A stretch of DNA of 64,000 nucleotides, taken from Forficula auricularia (taxonomy: Eukaryota; Arthropoda; Insecta; Dermaptera; Forficulidae). Position 1 is the first letter of the stretch; every line of letters starts with the position of its first letter. The stretch is taken from assembly GCA_024734495.1 (NCBI GenBank), contig JALMQS010000187.1, positions 8,696,769 to 8,760,768 on the forward strand, read 5' to 3'. Positions 31,236 to 42,297 of the stretch are shown piece by piece. A program made the translations under genes and the position numbers. A model generated the notes under the pieces. That model did no database searches. It was not told the origin of the DNA and saw nothing but the letters and a program-made list of their open reading frames with translations.

Positions 31236-32353
31236 CAGTGGTTCCCAGCCTTTTGACGCCCATCGCCCCTTTCTGGAGGTTGACTAACACCTATCGCCCC
31301 TTTTCATTTTCATTGTATGCCTAATTTTAATTTGAAGTAAAGTGTAAATAATAAAGCAGTTGTGTTATTTTAAACAATTTTATTACCGTATATTTCATTT
31401 TCATTGTATGCTTAATTTTAATTTGAAGTAAAGTGTAAATAATAAAGCAGTTGTGTTATTTTAAACAATTTTATTACCGTATATAAAAAAAACCAAAGCA
31501 GTTTTATCCGGTCACTCTTAAATAAAATAGAAAAAAATTAAAATGTACATTTTTTACAGATTTTTTGAAGAACAAAGAAGTGAAATAATTATTGTAACTA
31601 AGATCATTGACGTACATTTAAAAAACAGGAGTACATGTTTTCATTTTTAAATTGGAATCTGGAAAAATTAAGAAAGTTGACAGTTAAAATTTGAAAAAAT
31701 AAATGAAAGTTTGAAAACTTTGTTATTGTTTTATTTTACCTTTTCAATGGCTGCCTTGTGCTTGGTGGATTTTAGTTAAAGCTTCAATATCCGGCTTTAT
31801 GTTCGTCAAGTTCAGGCGCAAGTCTCCTTTGAGGCAAATGTCCAACTTATTTCTTTGTTTTGTGAGGAGCTGGACAACAGAACTAAATCCTTTTTCAACT
31901 AAATATGTTGACGGGAACGAGATGAGAAGTGGTTCAATTTTTCCCCATAGATGTTGAATAAGTGTCCATAAGCTTCACCCAGGCTAACTCGTAACCGCTC
32001 TGCTTGAAAATGATTTTCGCCTCGCAGTCATACTTCAGATCTAGAAACTCCGTCTGCAAAGAGTTATCAAGCTTATCCACAGCTTCAAACGAGAATGGAT
32101 CTAGAATCCAATCAGGAATTTGTAACTTAGTCAAATCTACAAATCTTGATTCCATGTCAGTGGACAACTTAAATTTAACAACTCGCAAGAGAAGTGATTC
32201 CATTTCTTTGCACGTGAGGGTATTTTAATTTTTCCCCCTTTGAATACTCATCGCTCCCCAATCGCCCCCTACTCAAGTATCGCCCCCCCAATCGCTCCTT
32301 ACTCAATTATCGCCCCTTGATAACCCAAATCGCCCCCAGATTGAGAACCACTG
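31236..32353 (-). mobile_element. hAT transposon with 8-bp target duplication
   Basis: Begins CAGTGGTTCCCAGC and ends GAGAACCACTG, imperfect terminal inverted repeats of hAT type. GACTAGTC flanks it exactly at 31228-31235 and 32354-32361. Both subterminal regions carry repeated TATCGCCCC-like motifs (31260-31300 and 32250-32336), candidate transposase binding sites. A 91-bp direct tandem duplication occupies about 31300-31482. A decayed minus-strand transposase end lies inside. The insertion sits in repeat R-like sequence (compare 31160-31235 plus 32362-32460 with 33790-33960). Confidence 0.9.
31744..32203 (-). pseudogene. hAT transposase C-terminal remnant
   Basis: Two minus-strand frames join across a frameshift near 31933. 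The first (32203-31934) has LPDWI-like IPDWILDPF and a DLKYDCEAK block. The second (to a TGA at 31744-31746) reads FPSTYLVEKGFSSV, LTKQRNKLD, GDLRLNLTN and a final HQAQGSH. These are the C-terminal dimerisation blocks of hAT transposases of the kind also domesticated in ZBED/FAM200-type genes. The N-terminal zinc finger and most of the RNase-H-like fold are missing, so no active enzyme is encoded. Confidence 0.85.
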
Positions 32354-32470
32354 GACTAGTCTCATAATTAAAAGATATTATTAATTCCTAATAGACCCAA
32401 TATTAAGAGGGCGGGTTCTTTCTTAAATAATTATAAATTATTTTATTAAATATTAAATACAATAAATTAT

Positions 32471-33229
32471 ATTTTTTATTATTTTTATAACATCTTATTC
32501 TCTCAGAAATGAATTTTTTGAACGTATGATCAAATCGCATTTTGCTTCTCATTGGATAAAGTAAAAAAAAAAAAAATTGGTCCCTTATTCTGTAATAATA
32601 ATTACATTTAGATAAAAAATTGATATCTAAAAGTTCACGTTGAATTTATTTTAATTTATCTTTTACTGATAATTTTTCTTCTTTTAAATAAAAATATTCT
32701 TTTATATTTTCTGTTTTAGCGAATTGAGTCCACCTAGAGAAATGCATTCAAGATAATAGGAATAAAAAACGTCATTTTATTCATTTTAGTAGCGGAAATC
32801 GACCAGGGCAGACGCTCCGGCCTCCAAGGTAATAGCAAATCGACTAAACTCCAATTAATTTTGATACATGATTAATACATTAATTAGTATAAGTCGTATT
32901 AATATTAACATTTCATATTATACTCAAAACAGCCAACTCTTAACATGAAAACTTTAACTTTTATCGAAAATAGTAAAATAAAAAATAAAAGGCAAATCTT
33001 TTGGTTAATATATCAACAAACTAGTTAATTATAGTTCTTATTTTCAATGTTTCTCCATCCGATCGGCTATTTAGTAGTTTATTTATAAGTTAACACCTTT
33101 CATACTATCAGCAAAAATGCCATTTTTCATTCAGGTCTTCCTCTACTTCGATGACATATTGGCTTAAAATTTAATTACATATTTTCTGAGAAAGTTATCA
33201 TGGACTTTGTGTCTGGATCGATCTAAATA
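32471..33229. other. AT-rich stretch
   Basis: 32530-32570 shares TCTCATTGGATAAAGTAAAA with repeat P. Otherwise nothing is recognised. Confidence 0.45.
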
Positions 33230-34012
33230 TCTTAAAAATGACCGAAACTATTTTGATAAAGATATTGAGCAAAACCATGGCTTTTTGGTTTACAAAAAAT
33301 CCCTAATTAGGGAACTTCGAAAAAATTATATTTTACGAGATATTAATTATTTTGCTAAAATGTCTTTTAGTTAGTACCTACGTTACCAAATATTGTGTAC
33401 GCTCTAGCTAAATAAATAGTGTGGATATCAAAACAAAATTTCACATGTAGTTTTATTGCATTGAGATTAAGAGCTGATTTTGGTTGAAATCGATCCAAAA
33501 ATTATAGGAGGTGTGTGTTCTTATAAAATTAAAAATAAAATTTTCAAACTAAAAAAAAAAAACAAAGAAAAATCCAATTTACTATAAAAGAGATCTATAA
33601 TAAAAAGAGAAGGATTAATTTTTTTCGCCGGCCAGAATTGTGGGAGGGGGGGGGGGCATCAAAAAATAGATATATGTTATCAATAACAACTTCAAGACCA
33701 TTTGATCGATTGGTACGAAATTTTGAAAATGATTCACTATGAGAAATTGATAGTTAGTCTAAAGTGGTTGGGGGGGGGGGTGTATACAAATAATTTAAAA
33801 TAATAAAATTTCCATACAAAACTCGAAAAAGCTGATATTTACAAGAGAAAATTCTCACTTATAATGAAGATAAAATAAATTGCTAATTGGCCCAAAATTC
33901 AGAGAAAGGTTCTTTCGTAAATGATTATAAATTATATGATTAAATATTTAATATAAAAGAGTGGGCAGGTTGTATGGTAAAGTCATGTGAATGGCCACAT
34001 CAGTTTATTTGA
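33230..34012 (+). repeat. Repeat R, copy 3, diverged
   Basis: Follows copies 1, 2 and 4 in order: AAAACCATGGCTTT, TATTTTACGAGATATTAATT, TTTCACATGTAGTTTT, GAGATTAAGAGCTGATT, G-runs, and the end GCAGGTTGTATGGTAAAGTC...GGCCACATCAG. The 120-bp tandem units are reduced. Confidence 0.6.
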
Positions 34013-34885
34013 CTTATAATTATAATTTTTTCTAAATTAATTTAAAAATCAAAGAATTATTTCTTTGCCTTTTTTTTGTATTATTGAATTCAAGCTAGTT
34101 AATTCCCTCTGAAATTGAATATTAATAAATTGAGATGTTTTTAAAATTATTTTTATTTTTTTAAAACAGAGAGCTAACCATTAAACTATTATCCAGTCAT
34201 TATTTGGAGCTAGGAACTGAATGAAATTCAGATCAAGGCCTTAAAAAGTTACAATATTTATAAGCGAAATGAGAAATCCTTTACATAACTTCACTACCTT
34301 ATGCATATTTAAGTAAGGCTATAGGCTATAGCCAGGAAATTGTTTTCTGCTGTTATTGAGTCGAATTAACTATCAGTTGAAATCACTCATGAGCTAGAGT
34401 TCTGATTGAATAGTCATGTCCCAATATCCGTTTTTGAGAGTTTATGAACTAAGTGGACATTACTGCTGTAGTTTATTTATTTATTCCACTTTTAAAATAT
34501 TTACCAATATTTTAATACCTAGAATGAGAAATTAGTCACATTGCTTTTCGCATATAACCTTGAAAGTATATATACCTATACCAAATATAAATATATGTAT
34601 AATATGTATAATCTATTTCTTTGAGACTATCGTTTTGAGGTCTGTTCTTCATCATCACTCTTTTCAATTAGAAATATTTTAGCTGTTATTTCTCATGGGT
34701 TCAATTACCCAAATGGATATACCTAGAAAATTCGTTATGTTGTAATAGCATATTCAATTGAGAGGCTCTAGGAAATTTAAAGCCGACAATTTACCGCCGC
34801 ATTCTATTTGTGGTTTGAATTAAAAAAATTGTTAATAATAATAAAGTAATATTAATATTAATAATATTTGTATTGTCTCTATTAT
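34013..34885. other. AT-rich DNA with a decayed hammerhead
   Basis: No gene. A hammerhead-like sequence lies at 34619-34672 (separate entry). The rest is low complexity. Confidence 0.4.
34619..34672 (-). ncRNA. Degenerate hammerhead (H6)
   Basis: The minus strand reads GTGATGA for CTGATGA and AAAAC for GAAAC, with a GATAGTCTC cleavage region as in H3 and H4. Both core blocks carry a change, so it is a relic. Confidence 0.4.
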
Positions 34886-34888
34886 ATA

Positions 34889-35599
34889 CCGGGTGAGCTT
34901 TTACTTTATCCAATGCGAAGCATGGGAAAGTATTGTAATCGGTCTCTGCGGCAAGCGCGACTTCAAAGGGTCCTCAGGTAAAGACTACGGAACCCATGAA
35001 CTCAATTAAGAGTCACAAATTGTAGTATTCAATTATGGTTGAATTTTAGCACGTGACGGTTTTGCCAAAAATTACAGTGGGGTCTCGTCTAGAGGCCAAG
35101 AAGTACCATTTTTTTGGAAGTTCGTGCGGAAGGATCGATGGATGGATGGATGTTATCGTTTTTTGGCACACGATTTTTCCACACCATTGCATATATTGAA
35201 AATTATTAAATTATTTTATTGTTATTAAATTATTTATTTAACTAATTAAATATTTGATCATTTTTATTCGATAATTAAGTTGAATGATTTGTTAAAAATA
35301 ATTATTAAGATTTTTTGAGATCTAATTGATTTAATATTTTTATTATTTGATGTAGTATAAAAAACATTTCTATAAAAGTTGTTCAGTCTTTTTTGTAGAT
35401 TCAGAATATGTACAGAAACATATAGGTTTCCATTTAAAAAACAGAAGTTGACCTCAAAATACCCATTGTTCTTGGTCGACAAATAATAGCGTGGTTTAGG
35501 TCTCCCTCGATATAAACAAACTTTTATTTGAAACTTTTTTTCATATAATGCACTGTTTTTTGAGTTATAAGACTGTCTCAAGATAAAAAACTCACCCGG
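34889..35599. mobile_element. 711-bp element with CCGGGTGAG terminal repeats
   Basis: The ends CCGGGTGAGCTTTT and (complement of the right end) CCGGGTGAGTTTTT are flanked by TATA on each side. The left part contains repeat P in inverse orientation (34901-35185, with a (GATG)n tract). The right part holds a 105-codon minus-strand ORF (35264-35581) rich in Asn/Lys/Tyr that I do not recognise. Probably a non-autonomous DNA transposon of TA-inserting type. Confidence 0.6.
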
Positions 35600-35603
35600 T
35601 ATA

Positions 35604-36058
35604 TAGGCCGAAATTGAGTTTATGGACCGTCACGTCATAAGATATATTAAGTTCGGCTCGGTTCTTCAGTTTGTATACCTACCTTCATTTCGAGCTGGTT
35701 TTTGAGCGGTTATGTTGGCGCTGAATCATGTAAATATATTATGTAATGGTAAGCAACAGCTGGAAAATGAGATAATTTAAACAGATGTTCTTTTTGATAT
35801 CAAACTAAATAATTATTTGCTTTAAATTATCAATATCAATATTTTTTTAATCAATAAAAATATGCATAATAAAGATAATATGATCATAATGCATACTGCG
35901 CTAACTGAAAAAAAGTCAAATACAAATATAGTTATATATATTCTACGTTTTTTTGTTCATCATCTATCATTTGAGCGTTAGTGTATTTTATGTGTGTTCC
36001 AAAACAACTCGTATTCTTCCAATGTGGCCCAGGGAAGTTAAAAGGTTGGACACCCCTG
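35604..36058. other. AT-rich DNA ending in a hAT-like terminus
   Basis: The segment ending at 36058, AAAAGGTTGGACACCCCTG, resembles hAT right ends. No left end could be paired, so the boundary on the other side is unknown. No coding sequence. Confidence 0.4.
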
Positions 36059-36139
36059 TTCTAGACTCTATAGAAGTTGACAGATGTGTTTGTTCGATTT
36101 GTATCTAATTTGTGAATGTTTGAAAATGGTAGAGAAATA

Positions 36140-36312
36140 GTGGGGACGGTTCTATGTTTGGCTATGAAATCGAGTGGCATCGGAATCTCATATTATTTAT
36201 ATACCTACTCTATTTCGAATTGTATCCAGGGTGCCAAGAGAATGTCCAGGGCCCCTCAAGATATATGGGGCATATTCAAAATAGGGATTTGTGATCTTTG
36301 TATAATGTAAGA
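36140..36312 (-). pseudogene. Internal LINE fragment (L5)
   Basis: On the minus strand this matches the part of L2 upstream of its C-terminal block (complement of TGTATCCAGGGTGCCAAGAG at 36221-36240, equivalent to about 51222-51241). It is truncated at both ends and contains stops. Same Jockey/CR1-clade family. Confidence 0.65.
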
Positions 36313-37160
36313 ATTTGTCCTGTGAATAATACGATCGGAAACAAAATAGAAAGCCAATCTTAGATGGGGTATATTTTCATATAAATTTGGTCATTCCAAA
36401 AAGTCAGACCCTAGAGTGAATCGAACAATCATATTTACTGTTAAGTTTAAGATACGAAATTGAAGAAAAAAAAGCTACTAACTTTAGAATCAATAATTCT
36501 TGTCTGTTCTTTCTCTATTTCGAATTTTTGAGCTATTTTTCTGGTATAAAAAGATAATCTGCATTTTTATTTGAAATAAATTGATTCTGTGTTGTTGTTT
36601 TTTTCTATTTTCTTTATTGACCCCGGAGCTCAGCCCATTTAGACAGTACATAAGTAAAGTGTTAGTAGAGTTAGTGAGGGAGCCGAGTTAGAGCCGGTCG
36701 AAATTTTATAAGCTGGGAAGGCCCGAACATCAGGCAATAACGATGCTGAAGAGGGCTAGTGTCTTAGCGATCTCCGACATCCGACCCCCTGATTTTATGT
36801 TAGTATGAATGAAATGCAAATTCTCGAGAGAGTGAAAAAAATGTGAACAAATTAAATATACAAATGATTCTGTTGATAAGTATCGATTTTTTTTCAAAAG
36901 GAATAATTAATATATTCCAAATCGTCAATCAATCAATCAGAAAGCCTATCAGGGCCACAGAGGAATGATCAATCCCGAGTGCAATGCTAATTTTAATTGC
37001 AAAAATAACGTTATTGTGAATTTAATAGTAATTTATATATTAAATGACAGTGCTTTCTAGGACTAAGAAAATGATGGGTAAGAAGACAATTGACCCTAGC
37101 GTAAATCGTTCGCTGACAAAAAAATTTCCCAACTCAACGACGGAGACCGTATATTATAAT
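36313..37160. other. Unassigned stretch with a GC-richer block
   Basis: 36620-36800 has higher GC (CCCCGGAGCTCAGCCC, GAGCCGGTCG) but no ORF of note and no recognised motif. It contains CTGAAGA without a GAAA block, so no hammerhead. Confidence 0.4.
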
Positions 37161-37166
37161 AACAAG

Positions 37167-37400
37167 CATTGGCGTAGTTAGGGAGTTTTCCTAGGGAGGG
37201 GGCAAGCTGATTAGCCTCCACAAAGTTTCAATTTTGGTATTCCGATTGGAGATCAATCAACTTTTTAGTAGAATTGACAAATTTTGGAATTAGCGAAATA
37301 ATTTAATGAGAAATACATAAGTGATAACTCGTAATAATGGAGTTTCGATTTTTCTAAGGGGGGCACTGTTCTATTGCCCCCTCCCATAACTACGCCCATG
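37167..37400. mobile_element. CGTAGTTAGGG MITE (copy M1)
   Basis: Terminal inverted repeats GGCGTAGTTAGGG and, in complement, GGGCGTAGTTATGGG. The interior has TTTTTAGTAGAATTGACAAA and AATGGAGTTTCGATTTTTCT, shared with M2 and M3. Non-coding, 234 bp. Confidence 0.75.
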
Positions 37401-37539
37401 ACTACAATAAACTATGGCTATGGGAATGAGTTTTTTTAGAGAGTATTTATCTAAATTTCAACTTAAATTTCCCCATTACTGCATAACCCTTTGAGGTACA
37501 CAAATTTATATAGGAATATTATTAAACACCTACATTTAA

Positions 37540-37664
37540 GTAACTTATGAGGAGAATTTTCAGTGTTAGGTTTCACAAAGGAAATATTAAAACAAATGTA
37601 CGTTTTTTTGAGTTTGATTCAGTGAATGTTTCACCTAGAACCGACACCTAAATCCTTAAAAATT
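37540..37664 (+). mobile_element. Fixed-tail foldback, internally deleted (copy T2)
   Basis: Starts like the 46.4-kb element (TAACTTATGAGGAGAATTTT, then TTTCACAAAGGAAATATTAA and GTTTGATTCA) but jumps directly to the tail TGTTTCACCTAGAACCGAC...CCTTAAAAATT. ACCTACATTTAA flanks it exactly at 37528-37539 and 37665-37676. Confidence 0.8.
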
Positions 37665-37829
37665 ACCTACATTTAATTTCCATCAGAAAAGTTAAAATGA
37701 GAGAAATGTCTAAAATCAATAGATTACGAATTAAAAGATATTCCAATATTTGTAGAGGGAATGGACTTGAATCACATAACAAGTGTGTGATGGCGACACA
37801 TCCTCTCTGATATAACAGACAAAAATGAG

Positions 37830-38890
37830 AAAGAAATCGATCTTATTTTATCGCTTTAATTTATCTTGAGGTTCATAGTAACTTTTAAATATAAGAAAAT
37901 AACATTTTGATTAAGAATTTTGTAGTTTAAAAGAAATTGTATGAAAAGATTCAATTTCATCTCTCCGGAGCGATTCAACTAGAAATGGCCAACAATTTTA
38001 TTTTTTTTCTCATAAGATATTTATTCAAATCTATTCAAATAATTTCATAACTGTGTGATAAACATAATCTTTTATAACAAATCATTTTTATTAGGATATT
38101 TGCATTTTTAAGTGTTGTTTACGTGAAGCCTAATTTGAAAAAACGCTAATAACTCGTTTGAAATAATTTTTAAAAATAATAAAATAATAAATGTTATAAA
38201 ACAATTAATTATTAATAATTCAATTCAATTTCGAACGAAATCGATTCACTTACTTTTTGAGAAAATCGTCAAAAACCCCGAAAACCGACTATGAAAGGCC
38301 GTTTTAGAAAGATTTTAAAATTCACCTCCATGTCACAAGTCAATATTTCGTTTCATATGACGTTTCATATAACTTTTTTCAAAGGCATCTCCTGCTTTCA
38401 AAAAACATCGTTTTTTTGACGGTTCATATGGTTTTTGACCATTTTCTCAAAAAGTACTGAATTGATTTCGTTCAAAATTGAATTAAATTATTGATAATTA
38501 TTTTTTTTATAATATCTATTAATTTCATATTTTTTTAAAAATTTTCATCGGAGTTATTAGACTTTTTTAAATTGGACTTCAAATAAACTACTCTTTAAAA
38601 TGCAAATTTCCTGATAACAATTATTTGATATAAAAGATAACTAAAAATAACACATAATATGAAATTTCAATAGATTTGATTAAATATCTAATGAGAGAAA
38701 AAATAAAACTTTTGGCTTTTCTAGTTGATTCGCTCCCATAGAGAAGAAATTGAATCTTTTCATACAATTTCTTTAAAACTACAAAATTTTTAATCAAAAT
38801 GCTATTTTCTTATATAATAGACATAGTATGAACCTTCAGATAGAGGAAATCGATAAAATAAGATCGATTTCTTTTTCATCTATAATTCTT
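37830..38890. repeat. Large imperfect inverted repeat
   Basis: About 430 bp on the left (from AGAAATCGATCTTATTTTATCG, through TTGTATGAAAAGATTCAATTTC, to CTTTTTGAGAAAATCGTC) recurs in inverse at 38430-38890. The two sides enclose about 140 bp that include CATATGACGTTTCATAT and GACGGTTCATATGG. Non-coding. Confidence 0.75.
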
Positions 38891-38979
38891 TGGCCTCTCC
38901 TATCAAGAGGCTGGGTCGCAAGTCACCCGGCATCAGCGAGTCATTTGTTACGGTTTTCTATCTTTTTACAATTTTTCTT

Positions 38980-39500
38980 AAAATTAATCAATCAATTTTG
39001 TTCAAAATTGAATATAATAGTTAATAATTGATTGTTTTATAATATTTATTAATTTTCTATTTTTAAAAATTATTTCTAAATAGTAATTAGCTTTTCTTCA
39101 AATTAGACTTCAAATAAACTACACATTTGAAATGCAAACATTCTAAAAACTATTTGATATAAAAGATAAAAGAAAATATTTCATAGATATAAAATTTCAA
39201 TAGATTTAATTGAATATCTGATGAGGAAAAAATTAAACCTTTTGCGCATTTCAAGTCGACTCACTGCCCCAGTGAAGAAACTGAATGTTTTCATAACATT
39301 TCATTTAAACTACAAAATTTTAATTGAAATGCTATGTTATTTTTAACCGACTTCAAAAAAGGAGGAGGTTCTCAATTCGACTGATTTTTTTTTCTTATAT
39401 TCGGATGATTACGTGTACCTTCACATAAATTAAATCAATAAAATAAGATCGTTTTCTTTCTCATTTATAAATCTTTGGTCTGTTATGGTATCACGTCATT
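38980..39500. repeat. Third arm of the 38-kb inverted repeat, interrupted
   Basis: Same orientation as the right arm: TTCAAAATTGAATATAATAG, TAGACTTCAAATAAACTAC, ATTTCAATAGATTTAATTG, AAACTACAAAATTTTAAT. A fragment of a composite element (39344-39400) interrupts it, after which AAATAAGATCG..TTTCTTTCTCAT resumes at about 39437. Confidence 0.65.
39344..39400 (+). repeat. Composite CCGACTTC element, 5' terminal fragment (C3)
   Basis: AACCGACTTCAAAAAAGGAGG and GGTTCTCAATTCGACTGA plus a T-run match the outer end of the family. The rest is absent. Confidence 0.7.
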
Positions 39501-40085
39501 TCATCAAGCCCATTCAATATACCCTATTGAAATATTTTTTAACATATTAAAATTTAATACATTTAAATGTACGATTATATCAGCAATAGCAATGAACCTG
39601 TGGCGTCCACGAGAAACCTCTTCAGAGATCAGTGTAAAGACGTTAAATAATTATTTTATTAAATAATTAAAATCGTTAAGACATTAAAATGGATTTAAAT
39701 TCGTTAATTTATATGATGTATGTAACGATTTTGATTCTTTTATTTGAATATATTCAGGGGAACATTTTCAAGGGTGGAACACCGTATTCTTGCTTAGTCG
39801 GCGAAAGATCGACAACTGTATTTAAAACCTCACTTCTTATAATATATTTCTTTAATAAAAAATTACATACTTATATGTTGGGCCACTAAATATTTAAAAA
39901 CTAACCCCTTTTTCAGTTGATAAAAAATTATATTGAACCACGAGAATCAGTTCACGAGAGACTCTCGCAGAGTCAACTTGTAATATAATTACAATTTCAA
40001 AACTGTTCATATATAATACACAAGATTATTTTGCTATCATGTGTGAATAAAATGTTATTAAATATAATATTTTTTTATTAAAAAA
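39501..40085. other. AT-rich stretch
   Basis: ORFs of 63-66 codons at 39475-39889 are unrecognised. Nothing else was seen. Confidence 0.4.
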
Positions 40086-40692
40086 TAATTTTTAAGAAAA
40101 AATAAAACCGACTTCAAAAAATTAAATGCAACAAATAAAATACACTAAAAGGTATAAAATTATTATTATCTTATTTAGTTACAACTAAACGACGAAATAT
40201 TAACATGAAATTACTTTTTGAAGTCGGTGCCAAAGATATACCTTTTATGAATCGCACTTGACGGATCTTACTTAGTACGTTTGGTGGGTACGCTCGCTTA
40301 TAGGCATAGTTTGTTTGGTACCGACTTCAAAAAGTAATTTCATGTTAATATTTCGTCGTTTAGTTGTAACTAAATAAGATAATTATTTTATACATTTTAG
40401 TGTATTTTATTGGTTGCAGTTAATTTTTTTGAAGTCGGTTTTATTTTTTTCTTAGAAATTATTTTTATTTTTCTCTTTTTAGTGATGTTATTTTATTAAT
40501 AGTGATCATATCATCAGAACTTGACCAAATTAATATGGCACCATCCCTAAGATACCCCCTTTCCAATAAAAAAAGAATCATCATCGTTCATAATAAAAGA
40601 AGTTAGGCCTGAACAAACCTAGCAAAAAAGGTCTAATACCAATGAAAAAAATGAGACCAATCGGAAGCTAGACCAAACCCAATACAAATATT
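40086..40692 (-). mobile_element. Composite CCGACTTC element (C4), spacer inverted
   Basis: Foldback at 40106-40441: units bounded by CCGACTTCAAAAA and its complement, around a 90-bp spacer. The outer part follows (AGTGATGTTATT, CAGAACTTGACCAAATTAAT, GACCAATCGGAAGCTAGACC) and is truncated near 40692. Relative to the outer part the spacer (TATACCTTTTATGAATCGC... reading left to right) points opposite to that in C2, C5, C6 and C7. Confidence 0.8.
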
Positions 40693-40700
40693 ACTCTTGT

Positions 40701-40947
40701 CATGGACGTAGTTAGGGCGGGGGGGGGGGTCAATACGCCCTCTACAAAACTCATTGCCTCTTCCTAGAAAATTCAACTAACTTTTTAGAAGAATTGACAA
40801 ATGTTAGAAGTAACGAAATAATTTAATGTGAAATACATAAGTGATGCCTCGTAAAAATGGAGTTTCGATTTTTCTAAGGGGGAGTGGGGGCCAATGAGTT
40901 TTGTAGAGGGAAACTGCCCCCTTTGCCACCTCCTAACTACGCTCATG
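40701..40947. mobile_element. CGTAGTTAGGG MITE (copy M2)
   Basis: CATGGACGTAGTTAGG at the left and the complement CATGAGCGTAGTTAGG at the right. The internal sequence is shared with M1 and M3, with longer G-runs inside both ends. It begins about 10 bp after composite C4 ends. Confidence 0.75.
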
Positions 40948-41479
40948 ATAACAACTCTTCAACTTTTTCTCCGATTTTTATAAAATACAATCGATTTTCA
41001 TTCTTTAATATATTCAACGCTGAAAAATTGACTTGAGTCAGATTATTTAATAAAAATATCACTATCTTGAGTGAAGTAAGCTATATATGTAAGTATGTCA
41101 TTTATTTCGCTGTTTGAATATGCTGAAATTTATTGGCTCAGCTATTCTATTTTATCTTCTCTTGGATTAGCTTTTAAAGTGACTCCATCCATTTAGACTG
41201 CGAGTTGATGCAACAACGAGCTTAGTTACACCCCGCCTCTCTCTTTTTTTGCACTCTTAATCTTTCAAAGCCGGATCAACGTTCAGCATCCAAAAATCAA
41301 TTAACCATTTTTTATAATGATTTTTCATTATAACAAAAAACTCTTGACTGAAATGGCTCTCGATCTTTTTTGATCACTTGCTTTTATAATCCCTCCTCGT
41401 TTGGAATCCCGCTGCGAGGATTATCACGTTAGCATAAAAACTAAAGAATAAAAGATGGAATAATTCCTTTTGCTGAGAT
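40948..41479. other. Unassigned stretch
   Basis: AT-rich with a slightly richer block at 41160-41290. No gene or element was recognised. Confidence 0.4.
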
Positions 41480-41836
41480 TTTTTTTTATAATGATATTGA
41501 TACAAGAAGAACTTGCACCAAAAAGGTACAACCTCTGTAGTCCGCGGTGGACCCTAGTATCGTCAAAATAAGAAGAGATTTAGTGATTTGGTCGGAGTTG
41601 AAGGTATCTGTGGATGCGGGTCTTGAAAGATTGAAGGTTATAAGTTGCTGGGAAAACGGTCGGAGTAAGAGAGTTCCAGTCTCTAGAAGTCATAGGGATA
41701 AACGAACTGGGTTTGTTTGGTTAGTATCCAATTTAAGCGCGTAGGGGTGTTGAATCTTAGAAAATCATGTATTTCGCGCAAATGAAGACTTTGGAGGGAT
41801 TATTGACTTTATCTCGTCAGAACAAAAGCCATGCTA
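41480..41836 (-). pseudogene. LINE ORF2 C-terminus and 3' UTR (L4)
   Basis: Minus-strand copy of the L2 family. The 3' UTR with a CACC..GGTG-type hairpin relic and terminal ATCATTATAAAAA lies at 41480-41540 (T-run 41480-41487). The coding part corresponds to the last 90 codons but has stops and substitutions. Truncated at about 41836, where the next element begins. Confidence 0.75.
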
Positions 41837-42297
41837 ATACAGGGTGTTCAAAAAATAGAGGTCACGGATTTAAAGGTGGATAATAGATCTCAAAACAATA
41901 GAAACGTTCATATAATCATATGTCCGGAAATGCCCAGTTTCAGACCTATAGCGATTTTAATATTTTATTTCTTCCATGGTACTACTCATACTTTTAACAT
42001 TACAATTAAATCATAGTATCCATGTACAATGGAAAACAGTCAATTATAAATCATACAAAATGTTCAAAATGTCTACCTTGAACTTCATTACAACATTCTA
42101 ATTTTCGTCTCATGGACTGACGAATACGTTCGAAAATTCTGGGTTTATTGCTGCTTTCCATTGTACACGGACGCTATGATTTTATTGCAATGTTAGAAGT
42201 ATGAGTTAGTACTATGATAGAAATATAATATTAAAATCACTATAGGTCTGAAACTACGCATTTCCGGACATATGATATGTTTATATGAACTTTTGAA

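Larger units (their letters stand above)
31140..32470 (+). repeat. Repeat R-like sequence interrupted by the hAT
   Basis: 31150-31235 and 32362-32470 together parallel 33790-33970 (AATAATTTAAAATAATAAAA, then AGGTTCTTTC-like and AATTATAAATTAT..ATTAAATATT). The hAT therefore inserted into an older R-related copy. Confidence 0.5.

Noticed and set aside
36740..36790. Hammerhead candidate with CTGAAGA
   Set aside because: There is no GAAA block after a plausible stem II; the following text reads TCCGACATC.
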